A stretch of 64,000 bases of DNA from Aurifilum marmelostoma (lineage: Eukaryota > Ascomycota > Sordariomycetes > Diaporthales > Cryphonectriaceae): positions 124,001 through 188,000 of the forward strand of contig JAMXSV010000003.1 in NCBI GenBank assembly GCA_027559495.1. Reading direction: 5' to 3'. Numbering within the stretch: the stretch's first letter is position 1; every line of letters begins with the position of its first letter. Both the position numbers and the translations under genes were made by a program. The notes under the pieces are model-generated. The model saw only the letters and a list, made by a program, of their open reading frames with translations. It searched no databases and was not told the origin of the DNA. Positions 44,997 to 55,425 of this stretch are shown here, piece after piece.

Positions 44997-46058
44997 TGCG
45001 CACTCGCTTCGCTCTCTCTGTGAGCGCATCGTGGCGGACGGAGAAAGCTGCCTCCTCGGATTGAAGTCTGAGGGTGGATTTCTATATGCGGTCTTGATGT
45101 GGCTGCGCCCCCTTCCAAGTTCATCCTTTTTTTCCCGCAAGGACTACCTATCCTCTTCCCTTGTCCCTTTTGCGCCAACATGAGGTACCCCATACGGCGG
45201 CCAGGCCCGCAACCTAGGCACCAGGATGCAGACACATGTATCGCAACGAGGCTGATCCTTCAGGGCTGTCCACTCGGTCAGGCCAAGTGGGTAGGTAGGG
45301 GCGTGGGAGGGTAGCTAGGCCAATATGTAGACAATGCTGGGAGAGGAAAGTATTGATTGCTCATCATGATCAGCCCTGGCTGGGCGGCAACAAACATACT
45401 TACACACCCACACACCCAATGTACTAATGCATACCTACCATGACCACACACATCGCATGTGCAGTTTCTTTGGATACATACCTGCTCTAACCCTCGAGAT
45501 CTTTTGGCCCTTTTCTTTCATGATTTTGCCCTTGCCCCTCCCCTCTTCGGTCGGATTGACCCGACCATCTCAACGATCACTCTGGTTATTTTTTGTTGCA
45601 TCTGCCTACTTTTCTTTTCCATGCTCGCACATGATTTCTCTCTTTCATTCCCTTGCAGACACTCCATCACTCCTCCACTTCCTTCCTCCACTTTGTCTCC
45701 TCCATCTTACTGCAGGCTGAACATTTACAAACGTCACCATCCATCTAATCCACCCTTCTTGACCCACACAGACTCTCAGTGGTCTTACCTTACGTTGAAA
45801 AAAAAAAAAAAGAACCCTCCCATCCGAATAAGCCACTGCATCCTTCAGCCTTAGGACATAATCTGTACCGGCTGCTCCGACTTTGGCGCTGATGCCCAAA
45901 TCCCCAACCCCTACCTGTCTACATACACCCCTACCTCCTATTTCCTGCCATCCCCTCTTTGTTGTGTGTGGGTGGTTTATATGGTAATATTTTAGGAGGG
46001 AACAGGGAAACCAGGTTGCGGGTCCATGTGAGGGGAAAAGAGAGAAGAGCCAGTACCG

Positions 46059-49000
46059 ATGCTCATAATGCAGCGTCCGGGCACTAACCTGCTCGCAAGT
46101 TCGCCACATATTCTGAGGACGACGACAACGACTGCGAGGACAGCACCAACAGCGAACGCTGCACACTCGTCTTCTTCGTCGCCGCCACCTACCTACTCGA
46201 CGACAGCGACGACGAGGTTCGACCTGCCCTCGAGAGATGTCACCGCCCAGAACCTCGAGGATACCTATGTCCAGTTCATTCTCGCCTGCAACCCTGGCGT
46301 GCCCCTGGGTGCAGACACGGGCGTCCTGAGGGAGGCCTTCCGCACGCCGCCCAAGAGTGGTGGCAAGTCTTTCAGCACATGGACCCTCTTCGAGCTGATT
46401 GCGCAGTTCCAGAGCAAGGAGATCAAGACGTGGGGCGAGCTGGCCCTGAGGCTGGGCGTCGAGCCACCGGACCAGGACAAGGGACAGAGCTCCCAGAAGA
46501 TCCAGCAGTATGCAGTCCGTCTAAAGGTAATTCTTTTTCAGCACAGCCGTCGGCGGCCAGCTAGGGGCGCCATGCCGATCATGTAGTAAGAGGGCTGTCA
46601 TGAAGGAGAAGAACAAGTCTTTCCAAAAGGAAATGACAGAGAAGAAGGAGAGGAAGTGGGGAGAGGAGAGCAAAAGTGTTCTAAATCTGACCCTGTCGAT
46701 GTCTTATTTTACTGACCACCCTTTGTTTTCTATGTACTACAGCGCTGGATGCATTCTATGCACGTCGATGCCTTCTTCGAGTATCTCCTGGATAATCCAC
46801 ACCCTTACTGGGTCGACATACCAATGGACCTGAACCCGGTTTGCGAGGAAGGGCGCGACGGCGTCGCAGCAGAGGATGATATGGCACTGCGCGCCCTCCT
46901 GCCGCACATCAGACCACGGCGAGGACGAAAGCGACCAGACGAGGATAACAATTTCAGCAGGTCACCAACCCAACGGCTCAAGATGGAACAAGGAGGAGAA
47001 GGAGGAGGAGGAGGGGGAGGGGGGAGGAAGCGACCAGCAGGGCGTTGACCAGCTCGACCTGTGGTCCACTGCAGACCCTGACGCGAGAGGAAGTGCGTAC
47101 CATCAACACCTCTATCCGACTCAGGACCAGCTCGGAAGAGTGAACCTCGGCATGACGACGAACAACACTGGCTCATGGGCGCCGGGTCAAGGCTTCTCCC
47201 ATCAGCAACAGCAGCAGCAGACACCAATGACAGCACATCCGTACTCGGCAGTGACGCCAGGGACGACGACCGCAAGTGTCTTTTGGGCCGACCAGCAGCA
47301 ACAACACCAACAACAACAACAAGCGAATGAACCAAGATCAGCAATGACACCTACAAGGCCCAAGACGAACAGGCGGCACGGTGCCAAGGTGGTATCCTCT
47401 GCGTGGCGGAGCGGTGGGCCAGGAGGCTCGGGAAAGACTCGAGGCCGGCCACCACTGAATAGGCGGGCCAGTACGGCAAGTCAGGGCCAGCAGCAACAAC
47501 AAGACGAAACAGCAGCGGCCGCGGCGGCAGCGGCAGTAGCAGCGGCAACGTCACCCTTTTCGACGTTCCCCGCTGGGCAAAGCAGCAGCCCTCCATCAAC
47601 GTTCAAGCAGCACCAGCAGCAGCACGCATCACCACACATGATGGACGCGAGCTCAGCGCACCCTTCCTTGATGACGATATCAAGAAACGTCCACCAGCAG
47701 CATGGACTGTCCATGCAGCATCAGCATCACCAAGAACTTTACGAGATCCCGGGGCAGCAGCATGAGGAAGCACAGATAAGAAACATAAGGATGTCGCGCA
47801 GCAGGCTCTCGCTTCAGGTGCCAGAGAGGATAGGCAGTGAGGTAAGCGGAATGTCCACGCCACATGGGCAGCAGCAGCAGCAGCAACAAATTCAGGCGCC
47901 TGTGGTGCTGATCAACGGAGCGATAACCACCGCGGGAGATGAGTCTGCAGCGATTATCGCCCATCATCATCCTGAGATGAGCACTGGGATGGCCGGTGCA
48001 GACGTTCATATGATGGACCCATTTGGGACGACAGCACAAGATCTGTATACCATACATTTTCAACAGCAGCAAAGTAACCATCACCAGCAACAGCAGCACA
48101 TGCAACACCTTCCACAGAGCTCACAGGACACCTCGTCTCTCTACTCGACAGCCACGGGCAGCACGACACATCCCGGCTACCAGCCCCTTGCACGGCAGCA
48201 ACAACAACAACAGCCACCACAACTTCAGTCCCCGCCCCAGACGCTCTTCCAGCAACCAACCCCAGGCAGCATCAGCGTCGCCGGCTCTACCAGTGCCCTC
48301 TCGACCACCACCGCAGGGCCTTTTTCCTCCTCCGCAGAGCCTACCACCGGTATAGGGGCAACCAGCACCGACAGCAGCCGGACCAACATAGACGCGCTCG
48401 ATTCTCTATTTACGTATGAACTGCTGGGTGCAGACTGGACAGACGCACAGGGCCGCCCGATCCCCTCGTGTGGTGTAGACGAGGCGGCCGCCATGGCGCA
48501 GGAGATTGTCGAGACGGTGCGGCGTGGGGCGAGCGGTGAGCAGGGCTTTTTGATGAACCTCAGCGCACTGGCGGGCATGACGTGGCTGCGGACGCCTGGA
48601 CAACGACTGAAAGTGCGGCGTGTGGGCGAGGTGGTGCCTTCTGTTGAAGATGGGCTGGGCAGGGCCGTGTATGATATTCACTGGAGCTTGCAGCTAGGGG
48701 ATGTACACAGTGGATTTGGGCTCAGGCAGGAGGTGGCGAGAGAGACGTGGGCGCCGCAGGGGAGTGCAGGCAGGAGGAGCATGAGAAGGAGCGAAAGTAT
48801 ACGGCACCTAGGCTCGATGAGGGTAGGAGGAGAGGAAGAGGATGCAGAGGGCGAGGAGGAGGCCGAGGAGGGGGCAGAAGCAGAAGAGGACGCTGAAGAG
48901 GAGGGTCAAGGGAATGATGATGAGGCCGGCCGGGTAATATCAGGAGTGGGTGCTAAGGGCGGCGATGGTAGTAGTAGTGATGCCGAGAGGTGGCGGAGGA

Positions 49001-49107
49001 GATATCGCAACCTCTTGGGCGTGGTTCAGGGCCAACAGGCAGAGCTGGATGATCTTCGAAAGGCTATGTTAGATCTATGTCGGCCCAGAACAAGGGATGG
49101 GGATTAA
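46059..49107 (+). CDS. ARS-binding protein 2 (Abp2) domain protein, reading frame broken once
   Basis: Exon 1 (46059-46526) and a second exon from 46743 flank a 216-base intron (GTAATT...ACAG). The Abp2 domain covers about residues 60-220: RDVTAQNLEDTYVQFILACN, SFSTWTLFELIAQFQSKEIK, KIQQYAVRLK then RWMHSMHVDAFFEYLLDN, and RDGVAAEDDMALRALLPHIR. The first frame then runs through a Gly-rich tract and stops at 47046-47048 (257 residues). In the next frame a long Gln/Ser-rich sequence continues without a stop to 49107, ending in an acidic stretch and a coiled-coil tail (RYRNLLGVVQGQQAELDDLR). The switch must occur in the G-rich tract at 46990-47030 and no GT donor lies there. Abp2 of fission yeast binds A/T-rich replication origins. 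The gene is probably intact in life or one base off in the assembly. Confidence 0.82.
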
Positions 49108-50099
49108 AGAAAGGAACCCAGATGAATGGTTGGAAGGAGGATGTAGGTCATAAAGAAGAAAGATATATGCATAAAGGCACTATATAATTCAGTCGCAGTG
49201 AAGATCTGGAAGGTTGATTGAGCCATGATGATAATGAGTACTTGAAATTAGCTTCGAACCTGTTAGTTTGTTTGTACGCAGGTACAGGATGCGATGAACA
49301 GTAAGGGCTACTCATGTACAATATTACCAGCCTTGTTGCTCAAGAGGAATTCATATCATGACAGGATAGCAAAGAAACTTTCTTTTAGTGTCCTGCCTTG
49401 TATTAGATACTTCTTTGTTCCGACCTAGAGTGGTTTGGTTGACGGCAGGGGTTTTATATCATAGTATACAACTCGGTGGGCGGCAAAGGAACTGGATCAT
49501 CGAGATGTAAATTGGATCTTACTGGGTCTTCAAGAAGTAAACCATTGGCTTGTCACTAGAAAAGTAAAAGGGGCTGTTGAGGGCCGAATGAATTGAGCGC
49601 ATTCACAATAACAAGGCCATGGGCTAAATTTGGATCGACTGTTACTTGGTCAGCCAACCAGATGGTGAATGGAGAATCCCCCCCACTCCAGGTAAATGAC
49701 AAAGCATGAAGCCATCAAGATGCAAGTAAAGATCTTTTGATCAGGCACAGTGGCCGCAATGTGTAGGTCTTGCTTGAAGAGCCCAGCTGACTTCCCAGCT
49801 ATCCGCCTTTACCATTCATTCTCAAAACAGTTATATGATGATACAATACAAGTGAAGTCCTTGGAAAAGCTGATTGAATTGTTCGCATACAAGCATGCTG
49901 TCTTTTAGGCATGCTCTCCAATGGCATCGTTGTCTTTTGGTAGAGACCAGGGCACATGTTGGTATTTAATATAGCACAACAAGAATGCATCTTCCAGAAC
50001 TTTTCAAAACATTATCACCTCTCAGGAAACACCACAGGTGAGGGACCTTTGCATCAATCATCCCGGAACCGAGCCTGCACTCGTCTCAAAGAGATAAAC
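49108..50099. other. Intergenic 1 kb, no gene seen
   Basis: A/T-richer sequence after the Abp2 stop, with no coding frame above about 63 codons. It ends in a leader-like stretch before the ORF at 50100. Confidence 0.35.
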
Positions 50100-50651
50100 A
50101 TGCCTCCACGATACTCATCGTCCCGTGCGGCGCACATTGTGGAGGGCGTCGTCATCGCTCTTGAATACTTCAACCTGCCGGCGGGCTGTTCTTTGGACGA
50201 AGCCCGTGCCGTGGCCGCCCGAGCAGCCCTGTGGGCCCTGACCTGGCACCGGCTTCAGGGAGGCCCCATCACCGGAGGCACGCTGTCGGTGCAACAGTTT
50301 AGCGACATTCCGCAGCGTCGCATCATGGGTCTCCGCCACCCGCACATCTGGGACCTCGGGGCTCCCGGCTTCATCCGGCTGTCGACCATGCCTGCGGCCG
50401 CTATGGAGGGCGTGGCCGGCTATAAACCAGAGTGGCTTCGTCTCAACCCGTGGCCCATGGAGCCCGGATCGAACCCTCAGGGCGTGCTGAGGGAGATCCT
50501 GACCGCCAGGGCGGTGAAGAACTTCAGGCCCACGAGTGGAAGGGGCCAGAGACGACGAGTGCGGCTGCCGAGCCTGGCCAGCCGAGGCAGGGTCATCTAT
50601 AACTGGCTGCCCGAGTTCCTGATTGCGCTGGGCGGTCAATTCTCACAGTGA
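50100..50651 (+). CDS. Small protein of unknown function (183 residues)
   Basis: A single exon from the ATG at 50100. Codons strongly favour G/C at the third base (for example GAG GGC GTC GTC ATC), which supports real coding in this frame. The antisense frame of 174 codons is a shadow. There is no signal peptide or membrane span. The sequence is Arg/Pro-rich with a helical start (SSRAAHIVEGVVIALEYFNL, then DEARAVAARAALWALTWHR) and a basic tail (RGQRRRVRLPSLASRGRVIY). No family was recognised. It stands alone between two long spacers, which fits a lineage-specific gene. A longer frame upstream of the ATG lacks coding bias. Confidence 0.5.
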   Translation: MPPRYSSSRAAHIVEGVVIALEYFNLPAGCSLDEARAVAARAALWALTWHRLQGGPITGGTLSVQQFSDIPQRRIMGLRHPHIWDLGAPGFIRLSTMPAAAMEGVAGYKPEWLRLNPWPMEPGSNPQGVLREILTARAVKNFRPTSGRGQRRRVRLPSLASRGRVIYNWLPEFLIALGGQFSQ

Positions 50652-53288
50652 GTTGTGACACACAACCGAGATGCGCGCGTTCTCTTGTTGGAGAGGTCAT
50701 AGTTGCATCACAACAAGCACCGTACCACACTTAGACTGTACACTGCTAAGCGCACTTCTCTTCTGTCATACTCTCACTCTAGTGAGCAGACTTGTGCAAC
50801 ATAGCCCTGAACGGCACCTACTGCGGGGAGGATCCTGCGGCCGTAGATACTTGTTCCCTAATCGCAAATAACTGTCTCAACTAAGGATGAGATATCCACC
50901 TATCTTCCGTTGTCCATCTTGTGTCCCTAGTGAATGTTTCAGCTCATGAGCCCTAGGCGTGTAGATAATGTGGAGGAGAATACAGCACGAGCACGGAACG
51001 AAATATCTCCTCTTGCTGAGCCCGCATGATGACATTCGGAGACCTGCTCCGCAGTATTGGGAGCGGCCCGGCATAGTGAGGGAAATTAATAGGAGATCCC
51101 CACTCTCGACAAAGAAGTTGAGCTGAGCATTTAGCTGCGCGTGTGTATCATCGCTTCTTGTATGTGTGCCGCCGTCCCAAACGCCAAATGTTCACTAAAG
51201 CACAGTCGGGGTCTAAGGGGCCAATGGCATCCTCCACGTGGCTCGCGCTGACAGTCGGTCGCACGTGGGGAGGGGCGAGAAGGGCTGCATACATGGACTG
51301 CATGCATGCATGATGTCCCGCCTGGGAGCGGTCAGCACGTCTTGCAGATAAGCAGGAGTATCCCTTGTTGAGTTGATTTGAATCTTACTTTCTGACGTAT
51401 CGTGACCAAACACATCCCGAGGGTATGGTTGCTTCTCATCCCTCCCCTCCCTCCCCTCTCTGACGAACGTCGAGCTCGCTGTGAGCAGCCTGAACCTCGT
51501 GGAGGCGCGGACCTTGACAACGCCATCTTCACCATCAGATGGATATTGCTCCTCAGTAGTGGACCAGACTAAACTTTGTCGTACCAGGACTAACACTTTG
51601 GCTAGAAAACGCCCACTTCAACGGTTATGTGGGCGTGAGGCTGGCGTCTGCTGCAGCAAAAGTGGCTCTAGTTGGTGGCGAGAAGGGTAAAGACTCGGTC
51701 CAGAACCTCATCGAGGTACATCCTGTGAAGCCATATCGGGTTCCACCGGGTCCTATAGGATCCTTCTGGCTATGGAGGGAGGGACGGACACGGGCAAGAT
51801 GAGTGGGTCGTCGAAGATTTGAGTCTGGGGAAACAAAGAGTCCTCAGAGGCTGCAGTGTGACCATTGGACGAGATGCGAGGAAGAGCGGAATACTAGCTG
51901 ATGGATTGTATGCTGTACGATTCATGTTGGGACCAGCTTGTACAGCAAGATGATCGAATGTAGATGCATAAGGGTGGGATGATTGTGCAGCTCCATCGTG
52001 ATTATTGATGTTGACATCACGGAACATACTTGTAGACGAGAGAGGGTGTGCGTGCGTGCGTGTGTGTTGGATCTAGAAGATGGAGGGAGACCCTGGCAAT
52101 GACTCGCAGGACCTATGGTTGCCCCCGCAGCAGAGGGTCCCCGCCCCTAAAGCATAGGCGCATAGCACTGTAACTTTTAGGTACCGTGGCGCCGAGACCA
52201 CTGCTGCATGGTACTATGTACTCGTACGAGGAAAGAACTATGGGAGACAACCTGGCCTGGTCTGGGTAGCATTTGGGGGAAGGCGCGGGTCAAATAGTAC
52301 CATGACACGGTCCTGCCATGTACAGCAGAGTTACTGTACTGTTGAGACTGCTTTCACGCCTCCAGACTTCGGTCGCATCCCTCGGGGATCCCATCACAAA
52401 ATCTCGTTTGCATATTGCCAATCCGCCCCGACGCCAGCACCAGCGCCAATCTCAACATCAACACATCGGCCATCTGGCGGTCAAGCTCTAGGAGGGGGCG
52501 GAGGGGATTGCCCCCCGGCCCTCGATTCATGGGCGCGACCAGCCACAATCTGCGGTGCCAAGTGAACCGAGTATCGTCCAACTTGCTCGTCACGAACAGC
52601 AGACAGATCCCCAGCGAACTGTGGCCGGTGCGAGTGGGAGAGACCAGGCAGTGGCCACGGCCAATCCGAGCAACATCGCCAGGAAGGAAATGGAGCACAA
52701 CGCCCCCCCCGGGAAGTCTCCACGGAGGATTTGGTACGGGCCCACGGTGGGACTGGCTCGTGTATCTCTTGGCAAGCTCTTCGGCGTCGATCGAGGGAGC
52801 GCCACCATTGCCCTGCTAAACAGCACAAGTTAAGCTTCTGCTGGTGCTCGGCCTGCACCGCTCGCCTTGTCAGCACTTGATCCGTCCGCGGCTCAAGTCT
52901 TGGCTGCCCACTATTATTCGACTACAACCATCAACGCTCCGTCCATGGTCTATCAGTAATGCTCTTCGACAAACGACCGACCTCGGAATGTTCTCAGAGA
53001 CTCTCGTCAGCCACCTCTCGAACAGTTGCGGTGGCAGTGCTTCGACTCTTTGAGGGCCTCGTGACGTCGCATTTGTCCGAGGTTGTGATCAGATCCTGCT
53101 TGCAGGCGCCGCCGCTGCTGATTGGCGAGATAACATGGTTTCTCTAGTCTGTGGGATGGAATGTGACCCAACAGCACCAATTCCGCCGTCGGCTGCTGTC
53201 GGCTGTCTCAGTGGCTGGGCCAGGCCGCCGATGCTACATACAGCACAGGAGCCCTGATAGGGGAGACTGGGGGGGGGGGCACCAGCCT

Positions 53289-53311
53289 GCCAGCCAGCCA
53301 GCCAGCCAGCC
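53289..53311. repeat. (CAGC)n microsatellite
   Basis: Five to six CAGC units in non-coding DNA, preceded by a G-run. Confidence 0.85.
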
Positions 53312-54815
53312 TATCCCCTATGCTTGGGGGTTTGGAAGGGGCAAAAAGCGGCTGGATGTCTCAGTTGTCCATGCTTCTCTGGAGCGAGGTCTGTTCGTCC
53401 TCGGATCGAGACGATGGTCACATGAGCAATCCCATTGTTGCTTTGTGGGGACTGTTCGCATATGCGTGCGATCCCGCCTGGAACATTCCAACAACGTGGG
53501 CGGAAAACATGAGACCCGTTCGCCCTGCTGGTTCCTGCGGTTTCGTTTCTCGCAGAGACTACCACCTCCGCATTCCTGGGCTCCCAGCTCCTCGGGCATC
53601 CAATGAGCACTGCAGCACCCGTCGATCCTGAAAAGCTCCTAGTTGCTTGTGGTCCAGAATTGCCCGCTGGGTGGACGATTCGAAATGTTCAGCTGCGCAG
53701 ACGGATCCGTCGTGCAAGACCGAGTCTCACTGCCCCAGATGTAGTACCGTGTCGCCGGTTTGGCCAATTCGAGTCCAGCCGCCCATGAGAACGCCTAAGC
53801 GTGCACACACTACTGCGTCACATTTACGAACGATGCCGAGTGCTTCTCCGCCGCCACGCGGCCGTCACCCACAGCCTTCGCAGGTCTTCTCCACTTCTCA
53901 TTATCGGGCGCCAGGCCGCAGGAGCAGATCTGATCTGGTTGGCCCATATTTACCCCAAGCTCCGGCCCAGACGAAGGAGATCCTCCCCATGGAGAGGGGA
54001 GAGGCCCAAGGAAATCTGGATTCAAAAGCCAAGCGAGGCACGCGAGGCACGAAGCTCGCTGCACGCCATTGTTAAGATCCGGTGAGCTGTCCTTCGCCCG
54101 AGCTATGGGAAGAAGCATCTCAGGAGGCGTCCTCTCCTATTGCCTCCTTGGGCCGTCTTCTCCACACGGCGGCATCCTCTAGCTACAACGGCCCTAAACG
54201 ACCTATGAGACACTACCGATGGGATTTCTGCCCTGGTCATCGTCCTTACCAGAGCAAGTCTAGAGGGCGCGCAAGGTCACATGCAGCACACTGGCCACAA
54301 CATGGATCGATGCGGCCGGGGGGTATTTCCCGCCTATTGAGGAGTCGATCCTTGCCTGTTCATCTCCTCCTCCCGCTAATTTGTGGATGATGGGGATTCA
54401 GGCGGGATGTGAGGGCACGAGGGTCGTTCCTTGGCTATGTGGGACATGAGAGGCTCAGGACTAAGAAACAATGGGCTTGTGTGTCTGCTGTGACGTCTCA
54501 CGGGAAGGGCTGAACACGGACACAACCAACCACCTCGCACCGTGAGAGGCGGGGTGGCAGGGTACTCGATTGTCTCACTATGTCTCTCCCGCTTAACCAC
54601 AAGGATGCTTCCGGTACCATTCAGCCGTTTCCGCGTCGGTCCCCCAGTGGAATGTAAAGAATATCGCAGGCAATCGGGCGCATGCTAGACTCTGTACGGG
54701 GTCTCGTCTCAGCTCAACCCTAGCTGTACCTGCCATGGTATTATTATGTGCTGCTGGTTGCGACCCCAGCGGGCTTTGCTTGTGTTGCTCCAGGTGATGA
54801 CGGCACTTAAGCCAA

Positions 54816-54841
54816 CCCCCCCCCCCCCCCAAAAAAAAAAA
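54816..54841. repeat. Poly-C followed directly by poly-A
   Basis: Fifteen C then eleven A, without interruption, in non-coding DNA. The boundary is likely to be unstable and hard to sequence. Confidence 0.85.
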
Positions 54842-55183
54842 CACCAAACACAGGTACTTTTTTCTTACCCATAACCCTAGAAAGAGGGGTAGCCTCCTTA
54901 TCTAATTGGTTCGGTCCTAGCCACGCAGACCGGAATCAGAGTGTCTTCCTCGATCTGGGAGGCGCAGGAAGATGCCTGTTACGGTCTGAATGGTACTCAG
55001 GTCGTACGCTCAGCAGCCACCTTTCATTCCCACACTGTTGGATCGGCTAGACCCTCTATTCCTGGATGATACCCTGCTTCCATCTCTGTGAATATCATGA
55101 GACCCTAGAGTGTGTCTAGGGTCGAGCATCGCTTGCGGGGATGGATCTTGATAGCTCCCCTCCTTTCCTCCATCGTGTGCCTG

Positions 55184-55199
55184 CCAATGTATATAAATA
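55184..55199 (+). promoter_or_regulatory. CCAAT and TATA boxes of the sugar transporter gene
   Basis: CCAAT (55184-55188) is followed at once by TATATAAATA (55190-55199), 227 bases upstream of the ATG at 55426. The spacing suits a 5' leader of about 190 bases. Confidence 0.5.
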
Positions 55200-55425
55200 T
55201 CGACGCGATGGCCGGTTCCTTCACCTGCTGCCCTTCACTGCTCCCCTCTTGCTCTCCGTCACTCCACTTCTCCACAAGATCCCAGAAGTAGCCAACGCCA
55301 CTTCTGGTCTTAACTGGAGAGACAGTCTTCTCCACAATCCAAATCTCGAAACCAGACGTTTGCTTCGATCCTCTTGCCTTTAGCCCATCTCCTTGACCGG
55401 GCAAGACTTTGCAGGACCTGTTACC

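Larger units (their letters stand above)
40851..46058. other. Long gene-free region (5.2 kb) upstream of the Abp2 gene
   Basis: No frame shows coding bias or a domain. It contains a 10-base tandem repeat (43765-43792), a C12 run near 44094-44105, a (GTC)n tract near 44492-44512, and a compound TGG/TGC/hexamer repeat (44909-44996). The last 600 bases are pyrimidine-rich, as in fungal leaders. Long spacers like this often precede regulatory genes, but that is inference. Confidence 0.4.
50652..55425. other. Long gene-free region (4.8 kb) upstream of the sugar transporter
   Basis: Frames of 60-150 codons overlap on both strands with no bias, domain or splice pattern. Notable are a GCATGCATGCATG string near 51300, a CAGC repeat (53289-53311) beside a G9 run, and a C15-A11 block (54816-54841). 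The last 250 bases form the transporter promoter and leader. Confidence 0.4.
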
